Origin: Tardiphaga sp. 709 | GTDB lineage: Bacteria > Pseudomonadota > Alphaproteobacteria > Rhizobiales > Xanthobacteraceae | DNA: 64,000 nt | Direction of reading: 5' to 3' | Assembly: GCF_032401055.1 (NCBI RefSeq) | Contig: NZ_CP135529.1 | Coordinates: 5,826,501 to 5,890,500, forward strand | Shown: positions 53,572-60,634 of the stretch, piece after piece | Position numbering within the stretch: position 1 is the first letter of the stretch | How the letters are laid out: every line of letters begins with the position of its first letter | Translations under genes and position numbers: made by a program | Notes under the pieces: model-generated | Told to the model about the DNA's origin: nothing | The model's database searches: none | The model's input: the letters and a program-made list of their open reading frames with translations, nothing else

Positions 53572-55359
53572 ATGAGACATGATCGTGGTGCCTCCAGATC
53601 AATGATGAAATGCACGGCCGCTGTGCTTTCGCTCGCCGTCGCATGGCCGTTCAGCCTTTCGGTCGCTGATGCGCAGAGCATGATGCGCTCGCCGAGTCTC
53701 AATATCGGATCGCGCGTTCCCACGATCGCTCCCAGCACAACGCCGCGCATCAATCCGAACATCGCTGCGGGCGCGGGCCGCATTGCCGGCCGCGGTCCGA
53801 ATATCGCGAGCCGCGGGCCCATTGCCGGTCGCGTCGGTATCACCAGCGTCGGCCCGCGCGGGGCGGCGATCGGGACGACAGCCAGCCGGACACCGCCCAT
53901 ATCCTCGCGGCCAGGGCGTACGCCGCTCCCGCCGAAGATCGTGGGCGTGCTGCCGACCATTCCTTATGTGCGTTATTCGCCGAACACCTATCCGAGCTGC
54001 GCCTATGCCAATCGCGCGGCATCCGGCGAGTGCAACGAGAAGCCATTCGTTGCAGATCTGGGTGGCGGCGGCCCGACGCCGCGCAGCCAGAATGCCCGCG
54101 GTGGACCGCGCAGCAATGGCCCACAGGCGGCCCTGAACACGCGTTATGTCCCACGGCAGATCATCGCCGAACTCGACGGTGCGCTGACGCCGGATCAGAC
54201 AGATGCGCTGGTGCGCCGTCTGCGCCTGGAGCGTCTGTCGTCGCAGGATTTTCCGCTGATCGGCGCCAATATCAGCCTGTTCCGCATCACCGACAATCGC
54301 TCGGTCGAGACCGTTGAGTCCCAGATGCGCGCCGAGGCTGACGTGCGTGCTGTGCAACCCAATTTCCGTTATGTGCTGCAGGACCAGGTGACAACGCCGG
54401 CACCGGGCGAGGGCGATCCCGCGCAATATGCGCTGGCGAAGCTGCGTCTGCCCGAAGCGCACAAGCTGTCCGCTGGTGCCAATGTCACGGTTGCCGTGAT
54501 CGACTCCGGCATCGACGTCGCGCATCCCGAACTGGCTGACGCCATCGTGGGGTCGTTCGATGTGCTCGGCAGCAAGGAAGGTGCGCATGTGCACGGCACT
54601 GGCATTGCGGGGGCGATCGTATCGCATGCGCGTCTGATGGGCAGTGCGCCGCGCGCGCGCATTCTTGCCATTCGTGCCTTTGGCGTTTCGCAGGGCGGTG
54701 CCGAGAGTTCGTCTTTCATCATCCTCAAGGGCATCAACCACGCGGCATTGAATGGCGCCCAGGTCATCAATATGAGCTTTGCGGGCCCGCAGGATCCGCT
54801 GATCGAGCGCGGTATTGCGGCATCGGCCAGCAAGGGCATCGTGATGGTCGCGGCGTCAGGCAATGCCGGGCCGAAATCGCCGCCGCTTTATCCCGCTGCA
54901 AACCCCAACGTGATCGCTGTCAGCGCCACCGATGCGTATGACAGGCTGTTCACCGCGTCGAACCGTGGCAGCCATATCGCGGTAGCTGCGCCGGGCGTCG
55001 ATATTTTTCTGCCCGCGCCGGACAACAAGTACCAGATGACGTCCGGCACCTCGTTCTCGGCGGCTTACATCAGTGGGCTCGCCGCATTGATGATCGAGCG
55101 CAATTCGCAACTGCGGCCGAACGAGATCCGCAGCGTCCTGATGACAACCGCGCGTGATCTTGGCGCGCCCGGCCGTGACGACCTGTTCGGTGCCGGCGCA
55201 GCGGATGCCTATAGTGCGGTATCGGCAGTGCAGGGCGCTCAGCAACCCGTGGCGACAGCGCCTGCGCCTGTGACGCCTGTTGTCGTCACCGCGCCTGCGC
55301 CGACGACACGTGCGGTCGAGGCGTCGTCGCCGTCGATGGCGTCAGACGTCCAAAAATAA
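53572..55359 (+). CDS. Secreted S8 family (subtilisin-like) serine peptidase
   Basis: Product of 595 aa. A signal peptide (about 1-35, ending VADAQ) is followed by a low-complexity Arg/Gly/Pro-rich region (40-125) and a segment with two cysteines (C143, C154). An I9-like propeptide (192-270) and the catalytic domain follow. The triad is D311 (AVIDSGID), H341 (HVHGTG) and S494 (SGTSFSA), with the oxyanion Asn N431 (AASGNAG). The Ala/Pro/Val/Thr-rich tail may span the cell wall or lie free. Start ATG 53572 (MRHDRG) is preferred over GTG 53557. Located 46 bp after the anti-sigma gene, it is likely co-transcribed. Confidence 0.9.
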   Translation: MRHDRGASRSMMKCTAAVLSLAVAWPFSLSVADAQSMMRSPSLNIGSRVPTIAPSTTPRINPNIAAGAGRIAGRGPNIASRGPIAGRVGITSVGPRGAAIGTTASRTPPISSRPGRTPLPPKIVGVLPTIPYVRYSPNTYPSCAYANRAASGECNEKPFVADLGGGGPTPRSQNARGGPRSNGPQAALNTRYVPRQIIAELDGALTPDQTDALVRRLRLERLSSQDFPLIGANISLFRITDNRSVETVESQMRAEADVRAVQPNFRYVLQDQVTTPAPGEGDPAQYALAKLRLPEAHKLSAGANVTVAVIDSGIDVAHPELADAIVGSFDVLGSKEGAHVHGTGIAGAIVSHARLMGSAPRARILAIRAFGVSQGGAESSSFIILKGINHAALNGAQVINMSFAGPQDPLIERGIAASASKGIVMVAASGNAGPKSPPLYPAANPNVIAVSATDAYDRLFTASNRGSHIAVAAPGVDIFLPAPDNKYQMTSGTSFSAAYISGLAALMIERNSQLRPNEIRSVLMTTARDLGAPGRDDLFGAGAADAYSAVSAVQGAQQPVATAPAPVTPVVVTAPAPTTRAVEASSPSMASDVQK

Positions 55360-55478
55360 TCGCCTGATCGTTGAACGTTTGGCCGGGTGGACCGGACATA
55401 TGGATGTGGGAGCGGCATTCCCTCCCCAACGAGGCCGTATCCGGCGCATGCGCCCAAACATTCGCGCCGGTATAGCTT

Positions 55479-55520
55479 GACCCGTCCGGTTGTCCCCCCG
55501 GGCGGGTCTTTCGTTTTTGT
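55479..55520 (+). terminator. Intrinsic terminator after the subtilase gene
   Basis: GACCCGTCCGG (55479-55489) pairs with CCGGGCGGGTC (55498-55508), with one G-U wobble and an 8-base loop, and is followed by TTTCGTTTTTG. It lies 120 bp past the stop. The remainder of the 407-bp gap (55360-55766) shows no gene that I can support. Confidence 0.8.
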
Positions 55521-55766
55521 TAACCAAAAATTTTAACCTTCAGGTCATAGATTGCCGGTGCATGGCCGGGCATCGAGCAAGGCTCAAGCAAGGCTTGACT
55601 GCAATACATTAGGTTTGACGGGGCTTTCTCACGTGTTTTCAACGCAATTGTCCAAGTTTGACCACATTGCGCTGGACCCCGAAAACTTTTCCACAGAAAC
55701 TCTCCAAGTATTGGTGAGTGATTCGTTTGTTGCTTTGCGTCCGTTTTTTCTCTTGCGGACATTTCC

Positions 55767-56285
55767 ATGTCATCTCACCTGAATTTTCCTTACCCGCATG
55801 CCGGCATTGGTCGGCCACTGGCCCAGCGCTGGTGCGCTCTTGCCGAGAGCCGGCTGGATTACCTGACAGAATTGTTCGAGAGCGGGCGGTGGCGCCGTTT
55901 TCACAGTGAAGCCGAGTTTCTCGACAACATTCAGGAAGCCAAGGACGCGGTTGAACGCTGGCGGCTGATGGTCGAGGGCGAGACCGCCGCTGTGAGGCGC
56001 GTGCTGTCTTCGGAAGGGGTGATCTACCGGGCGCCGCGCGCCCCCGAACCACGGCCTGTTGCCGTTGCGGCTCCTGTCGTTGCAGCGGCGGTGGTTGCGC
56101 CGTTGCAGCCCGACATCGAGCCAGCGGCTGAACCGGCTTCGCCCGTCCTGATCCCGATCGAAACCCTGTTGCGGCAGGCGCCACCTCGGCAGGCGACGGT
56201 GACTCCGGCAGATCTGGATTGGCAGAAGGCGCTCGATCCTCTCGTCATGAGCGCGCGCTATCCGATGCTGCGGACAGCGCTTTAA
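55767..56285 (+). CDS. TIGR03809-like family protein (172 aa)
   Basis: Conserved N-terminus (1-75): PLAQRWCALAESRLDYLTELFESGRWRRFHSEAEFLDNIQEAKDAVERWR. A Pro/Ala/Val-rich linker (82-135) precedes a short conserved tail ending ARYPMLRTAL. I recognise it as the TIGR03809 family, known from Bradyrhizobium-group genomes beside TIGR03808 genes; no function is known. No signal or TM segment is visible; soluble and partly disordered. The start is ATG 55767. Its stop shares the palindrome TTAA with the stop of the convergent TIGR03808-like gene. Confidence 0.8.
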   Translation: MSSHLNFPYPHAGIGRPLAQRWCALAESRLDYLTELFESGRWRRFHSEAEFLDNIQEAKDAVERWRLMVEGETAAVRRVLSSEGVIYRAPRAPEPRPVAVAAPVVAAAVVAPLQPDIEPAAEPASPVLIPIETLLRQAPPRQATVTPADLDWQKALDPLVMSARYPMLRTAL

Positions 56286-57652
56286 CGCACCGTATTGCCG
56301 GACACTGCCACCTGCTGATAGCGCTGTGCGCCATCCGTGGTGAGGTCAGGTGTCACCGGCTTCGCATGATCGAGGCCGACAACAGCGCCGCGTGGCGCGC
56401 CCGAAATCATGTTGTTGCTGACCAGCGCGGTGCCGGCTCCCGGTGCGATCGATACACCGATGCCGATAAAACTGTTGCGCACCACGTTGCCGGTGATGGC
56501 GACATCGCGCAGATACTTGCCCCAGCCGGCGATCATGCCGAAGGACGGCGCGTTCTCGACGACATTGCCGCTGACGCTGGCGTCCGCCTCGATATAGATG
56601 CCTATGCCGGCATCGTCGTCGGGCGCTGTGCCGATCGGCCGCTTCGGCAGCAGGTTGCGGATAATATTGCCTTGCACGACGGCGATGCGTCCGCCCTCGT
56701 TGAAGTTGCAGACAGAGACGCCGAGCGCTGCGCCATCGACGGTGTTGTTGACAATGACCGCAGCCTCGAAGGCGAATTCCGAATAGAGCGCGACTTCGCG
56801 CACGCTCGACACGCTGTTGCCGGTGATGTGGATGTTCGATGCGGAATTGCCGCGCACGGCCGAGTAGTCGCAGTTGCGGATGCGATTGCCGGACACAATG
56901 ACATTGCCCGCACGAAATGCGTTGATGGCGTTGCCATACTGACCGGAACCGCCGGGACCGGCCTTGATGTCCTCGATACGATTGTCGATCACTTGCGTGC
57001 CGTCATCGCCGATGGCGGTGCGCAGTATCTCGATGCCGTTGCTGCTGGTGCCGGAAATGGTGTTTTGCGCGACGATCAATCCCTGCGCATCGAAGGAGAC
57101 GATCGCGGTGGTGGCGATGTTGGTAAGTGTATTGCCGGTGATCGCGCCCGCCGCGTTGTCCAGCCAGATGCCCGCGCCGCCGCTATTGGTGACGGTGCAA
57201 TCGGTGATGCGGAGTTCGCGCGCCTGCACCATGTGCAGCAGCCCGCGCCGCGGCGGCAGTTTGGCGAAGTTGCCGTCCAGCGTGAGGCCGCTGAGGCTGA
57301 CATAGTCCGCGCCTTCGCCTGATAGCAGTGACGCGCCGCCGCTGAAGGTGAGGGTCGTTGCGCCGCGCATGCCGATGATCTGCGAGCCGCGCGCGAGCCT
57401 GAGCATGCCGGTGCGATAGTTGCCGGGCGGCAATGCCAGCGGTGCCTGCGCGCGCGCCGCCTCGTCGATGGCGCGTTGCAATGCGCGGGTCTGGTCGTCC
57501 TGGCTATTGGCACGCACGCCATATTGCGTGGCGTCGCGCCCGAGCGTTGAGGTGAGCGGGGCGGCGCGTGCCGCGTCACTTGATGCAGCGAATGCGCCGG
57601 CGGCGAGACCTGCGCCGGACGCAGTCAGCAGATGGCGGCGATGCAGGTCCAT
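56282..57652 (-). CDS. TIGR03808-like Tat-secreted parallel beta-helix protein
   Basis: Product of 456 aa. It has a twin-arginine signal peptide (HRRHLLTASGAGLAAGAFAASS, about 4-25). Many NosD/pectin-lyase-type repeats follow: TGNTLTNI, AQNTISGT, SGNRIRNCDYSAVRGNSASNIHITGNSV, VNNTVDG, VQGNIIRN, SGNVVENAP and TGNVVRNS, making a right-handed beta-helix of about ten coils. It recalls carbohydrate-acting or surface-binding proteins, but no catalytic set is evident. I recognise the TIGR03808 family, which occurs with TIGR03809. The convergent overlap with that gene suggests antisense interaction rather than shared transcription. Confidence 0.85.
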   Translation of the reverse strand: MDLHRRHLLTASGAGLAAGAFAASSDAARAAPLTSTLGRDATQYGVRANSQDDQTRALQRAIDEAARAQAPLALPPGNYRTGMLRLARGSQIIGMRGATTLTFSGGASLLSGEGADYVSLSGLTLDGNFAKLPPRRGLLHMVQARELRITDCTVTNSGGAGIWLDNAAGAITGNTLTNIATTAIVSFDAQGLIVAQNTISGTSSNGIEILRTAIGDDGTQVIDNRIEDIKAGPGGSGQYGNAINAFRAGNVIVSGNRIRNCDYSAVRGNSASNIHITGNSVSSVREVALYSEFAFEAAVIVNNTVDGAALGVSVCNFNEGGRIAVVQGNIIRNLLPKRPIGTAPDDDAGIGIYIEADASVSGNVVENAPSFGMIAGWGKYLRDVAITGNVVRNSFIGIGVSIAPGAGTALVSNNMISGAPRGAVVGLDHAKPVTPDLTTDGAQRYQQVAVSGNTVR

Positions 57653-57797
57653 GGTTCAAGGTCCCGGTGGATGTCCGCTGATGACGTAACGCAAGATGAT
57701 GTGTGTGACGTTGCCAGGCGAGAGCGGCCGCGATGAATGTGCAGGGTAGGGTTAATGAGGCGCTCACCTGCCGACGGCCTCGCGCTACGTTTTCGGT

Positions 57798-57884
57798 CGT
57801 CATGGCCGGACTTGTTCCGGCCATCTACGTCTTTCCTAGCGTATGGCCTAGACGTGGATACGCGGGACAAGCCCGCGCATGACG
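57798..57884. repeat. Palindromic repeat of the Bradyrhizobium-group intergenic type
   Basis: The left part starts CGTCATGGCCGGACTTGTTC and its right counterpart runs CGCGGGACAAGCCCGCGCAT then GACG. The element is an imperfect long palindrome of about 87 bp, with internal stems at GGCCGG/CCGGCC and GCGGG/CCCGC. I know this type (CGTCATGGCCGGGCTTGTCCCGGCC...) to be abundant between genes of Bradyrhizobium-like genomes. Confidence 0.75.
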
Positions 57885-57966
57885 GCGGCGGGTGTGGCGC
57901 CGATAGCGCGTCACGTCATTCGCGGATTCAACTGTCAAACAGCCACTGTGCTTCAGACATGCGTCA

Positions 57967-58500
57967 TCACCCCCATTGTTTGCGGCGCGGGGGCGCCGTC
58001 GTGTTTCGCATTCCCACCCTCCTGAAAGAGGGCGTGCGGAACGCCGGGTGCCCGTTGCACCCTTGGGCCTGATGCCAATGCGGTCTTCCGCAAGGGTAAT
58101 GTGCATCAGGACTTTCGGAGGCGCCGAGCAAGTACCCAGCGTTCCGCATACGGTGTTTTTTCGGTTGCTTGCGCGTTGCCATGGCGAACGATCCGATCAC
58201 CAAAATTACAGTCCCAAGGCGAATGGGACAGGGTGCCTCAAGCGAGTAAGCCGGACGCGTTTTGACTTGGTCGTCCGTCACACTGTCCAGAGGGTCTTTC
58301 CATCTCAAGGCCGGCCGTCTCCTTGCCAGTGGCAGTGCTGGCGCAGATCCGTCCTGCCCGAAGACAGACGTCACCCATGAACCGCGTAACGCCGCATCTC
58401 CGGCGTCCACCGCATCCCACCCCGCGAACGTGACGATCGCGATCGCCCCTCTCGGTGGGGCAGGACGAAGGGGAATATAAACCTGATGGGGGTGCTGTCA
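57967..58500. repeat. Probable dispersed repeat DNA (about 530 bp) with decayed-looking frames
   Basis: Both strands carry overlapping open frames with low-complexity Arg/Pro-rich translations (for example PHWHQAQGCNGHPAFRTPSF on the minus strand) that do not resemble a folded protein. From memory, near-identical fragments recur in Bradyrhizobium-group genomes. Direct support here is the position between two palindromic repeats, the absence of ribosome-binding sites, and the inverted text GTGCGGAACGCCGGGTGCCC (58034) against GTACCCAGCGTTCCGCA (58131). Together 57653-58752 is 1.1 kb without a supported gene. Confidence 0.45.
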
Positions 58501-58540
58501 ACGGGAGATAGGAAAAAATGTTTGGGCGCTGTCTTGCCGC

Positions 58541-58714
58541 CCCACACTGTCATTCCGGGGCGTGGCCGGCACTTGCCGGACGCGAACCCGGAATCTCAGC
58601 ATGGGAGTCTCCAGACAGCGCAAAACACTCGGGGATTCTGGGCTCATGCCGGCCCGCTGCGCGGTCCGTCCCTCAGGCAAACCAATTGGTTTGCCGGGGA
58701 ATGACGAGTGTGGG
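58541..58714. repeat. Palindromic repeat with CCCACACT..AGTGTGGG ends
   Basis: The left end CCCACACTGTCATTCCGGGG (58541-58560) pairs with the right end CCGGGGAATGACGAGTGTGGG (58694-58714), allowing one bulge. The interior has smaller stems (for example CAAACCAATTGGTTTG, 58678-58693, a perfect 16-base palindrome). This is another dispersed intergenic element of the family common in alphaproteobacteria. Confidence 0.75.
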
Positions 58715-58752
58715 TCGGGATTCCCCGCTCCCGACAGACAGTGTCGCAGGAT

Positions 58753-59133
58753 TCAGTCGCCCCTGGGTTTGCGGCCACGGGCACTCGGCTTCGCCGGTAC
58801 GGTCTTTCCATATTTGTTCCACCACGCCGTCAGCGCTTCCATCGTGGGGCCGAGCCCGCGCGCTTTCTGCGTAATCTCATATTCGACCCGGAGCGGCACT
58901 TCTGCGAACACGGTGCGTGATATCAGACCGTCGGCTTCGAGTTCGCGGAGTTGTGCCGTGAGCATGTGCTGGGTGATGCCGGGGATTGCCTTTCGTAACT
59001 CCCCGAAACGGTAAACCCGCTGATTGAGCAGCCACATGATTTCAAGCTTCCACTTGCCTGAGAGCAGCGCGAACGCACGCCGCATCTCTTCGTGCATGTT
59101 TTTCTCTTTATCGGCCATGGTCTGCTTTTCCAT
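58753..59133 (-). CDS. HxlR-family winged-helix transcriptional regulator
   Basis: Product of 126 aa. It has the HxlR core: FALLSGKWKLEIMWLL, then FGELRKAIPGITQHMLTAQLRELEADGLISR, then VEYEITQKARGLGPTMEALTAWW. It has no N-terminal Cys, so it is not of the oxidant-sensing HypR type. The tail is Lys/Arg-rich. The start is uncertain: ATG 59133 gives the longest protein, but ATG 59097 has a better ribosome-binding site (AAAGAG). It is divergent from the DoxX-like gene, and an operator-like inverted repeat lies just upstream. Confidence 0.88.
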   Translation of the reverse strand: MEKQTMADKEKNMHEEMRRAFALLSGKWKLEIMWLLNQRVYRFGELRKAIPGITQHMLTAQLRELEADGLISRTVFAEVPLRVEYEITQKARGLGPTMEALTAWWNKYGKTVPAKPSARGRKPRGD

Positions 59134-59139
59134 ACTTGC

Positions 59140-59159
59140 AGTAGGTTATTCATCCTACT
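59140..59159. promoter_or_regulatory. Candidate HxlR operator
   Basis: AGTAGG-TTATTCAT-CCTACT is a perfect inverted repeat with an 8-base spacer. It lies 6 bp upstream of the first possible HxlR start and about 123 bp from the divergent DoxX start, so it could mediate autoregulation and control of the DoxX gene. Confidence 0.5.
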
Positions 59160-59282
59160 TGTAAAAATCAATCTTGATTGACATTTTCGATGCACGCGCA
59201 AAGGCGCTGCGCATAGGCGCCTGCAAGGCAAATCAACACGAAGAAAGGATGTTGCTGTCCCACCAGCAATCATGACAACCAC

Positions 59283-59672
59283 ATGGCTACGATCTACACT
59301 TATTGGATCAGCACGGCGCTATTGGCCCTGCTGTATCTGACCTCCGCCTTCATGTACCTCACGAAAGGGAATTGGGTCCGACAGGCTCTGGCCGACCTCG
59401 GATATCCGGCTTACTTCGTGCCATTCATGATCGTCGTGAAGGTCCTGGGCCCGGCTGCAATCCTGTTGCACGTCAACGTCGCGCTCAGCGATCTCGCTTA
59501 TGCGGGCATGTTCTATCACTTGCTGTTGGCAGCCCTGGCGCACGTCGCCGTCCGGAAGCCCAGCGCCGCGTTGCCCGCCGTGATCGGCCTCGCATTGCTC
59601 ATCGCCTCATTTGCCACGCAGAACGCTGCCCGCGAAATCTCGTCGCCTTACGCGCTTGCGGCGATGTTCTGA
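59283..59672 (+). CDS. DoxX-like small membrane protein
   Basis: Product of 129 aa with four TM segments (about 7-27, 45-65, 70-90 and 96-115). Family features are TALLALLYLTSAFMYLTKG followed by ADLGYPAYFVPFMIVVKVLGPAAILL, typical of the DoxX-like (DUF4345/PF13564) group. Such proteins occur in redox-stress loci and are often regulated by HxlR or MarR proteins. The role here is unknown. It begins 149 bp from the divergent HxlR start. Confidence 0.82.
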   Translation: MATIYTYWISTALLALLYLTSAFMYLTKGNWVRQALADLGYPAYFVPFMIVVKVLGPAAILLHVNVALSDLAYAGMFYHLLLAALAHVAVRKPSAALPAVIGLALLIASFATQNAAREISSPYALAAMF

Positions 59673-59713
59673 CGCGCAGAAAACAACCAGCACGACAATA
59701 GCGATCGAAGGAA

Positions 59714-59770
59714 ATGAACATGAATAGCTTCACCGCCGACGGCGGCGCGATTATCGACAGCGCGCGCTAG
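59714..59770 (+). other. Tiny ORF (18 codons) between the DoxX-like and MAPEG genes
   Basis: ATG at 59714 is preceded by AAGGAA at 59708-59713 and gives MNMNSFTADGGAIIDSAR before a TAG. The stop lies 2 bp before the MAPEG start. It could be a leader peptide or the remnant of a deleted gene. No family is recognised, and chance cannot be ruled out. Confidence 0.25.
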
Positions 59771-59772
59771 CC

Positions 59773-60161
59773 ATGACAACGCTTCCTGTCACGTCCATCT
59801 TTGTGGCGGCTTTCGCCGTGTCCCTTGTTGCTCTGTCGCTGCCAGTTTCCCTCCGCGCGCAACGGTCGGGGAGATGGTCGGCGACAGCGCGGATGAAACG
59901 CTGCGCCGACGCATCCGCGCCCAAGGAAATTTTATCGAGTACGTGCCTCTCGGGGTTATCTCGCTGGGCATGGTCGAGGCTCATGCCGCCCCGGTCTGGC
60001 TGGTCGTCGCCACCGGAGCAACGCTTGCGTTTGGGCGGCTGCTGCATGCGATCGGCATGTTTCGGGGATCGGCGCCCGTGCGCGGCTTCGGGATGCTCTT
60101 TACTTACGTGGCTCTGGTTGTTGCGGCTGGACGGCTCATCATGGACGCCGTCCCCTGGTGA
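59773..60161 (+). pseudogene. MAPEG-family membrane protein, frameshifted
   Basis: The first frame gives MTTLPVTSIFVAAFAVSLVALSLPVSLR, a TM helix. It loses sense within CTCCGCGCGCAACGG (59851-59865) and continues as Arg/Ser-rich nonsense. The frame entered from GCAACGGTCGGG reads ATVGEMVGDSADETLRRRIRAQGNFIEYVPLG, the MAPEG core (E/R/N-rich loop), then two TM helices to 60161. Joined, the product is about 128 aa, normal for MAPEG proteins (eicosanoid/glutathione metabolism relatives). A one-base loss, or a two-base gain, in the GCGCGC run explains it. Either it is a decayed gene or a sequence error; a start at ATG 59874 would lack the first helix. Confidence 0.75.
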
Positions 60162-60263
60162 ATGCGGAAGCTGAACGGAGCACCGTCACCATCCTTACGT
60201 CACGTCGGAGAGTTTATTGCTACCGGAATGACGTTCTTTCGAGCCTGCGCGAGGTGTTGCCGT

Positions 60264-60521
60264 CTATCGTCCCGTCAGCGCGAGCTGGAAATCCTTCTCG
60301 GCCTGGGCGTCGCGTTCGTTCTTTTCCGGGCATTCGCCGGGCTCGGCCTGACACGGGCGGATCTCGTAGTCGTTGTCGAGCACGCGGCGCGGTGTCGGCT
60401 TCGAATTCTTGGCTTCGACATCGGTGACAAGGCCGCTCTCGGCGGCAAGTTTCCACACGTCGGCTTCGGTCGGATAGGATTTACTCAGTTTCGCGTCGTC
60501 ACAGAACAGTGCGTAGGGCAT
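60264..60521 (-). CDS. Small conserved hypothetical protein (85 aa)
   Basis: MPYALFCDDAKLSKSYPTEADVWKLAAESGLVTDV opens the protein, followed by a Pro/Glu/Asp-rich tail with two cysteines. It is soluble, acidic and has no TM segment. I recall similar small proteins in Bradyrhizobium-group genomes, without function. ATG 60521 is supported by CGGAG 7 bases upstream; an in-frame ATG at 60554 is less likely. It is on the same strand as the MFS gene but 113 bp downstream of it. Confidence 0.65.
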   Translation of the reverse strand: MPYALFCDDAKLSKSYPTEADVWKLAAESGLVTDVEAKNSKPTPRRVLDNDYEIRPCQAEPGECPEKNERDAQAEKDFQLALTGR

Positions 60522-60634
60522 CGGATTGCTCCGGTAAAAATTGATAACGTTCATGGCGGCGCCGGGTTCGCCCCGACGTATTCCCAGACATTTCAAAATT
60601 GCGCGACGGCCATTCGGCTGCGTCGCGAGAGCGT

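Noticed and set aside
53599-54741. 380-codon minus-strand frame opposite the subtilase gene
   Set aside because: It arises from the Arg/Gly/Ala codon bias of the opposite strand. The subtilase has signal, propeptide and triad.
57967-58410. 147-codon minus-strand frame in the repeat island
   Set aside because: The translation is low complexity, both strands are open, no ribosome-binding site is seen, and it lies in repeat-like DNA.
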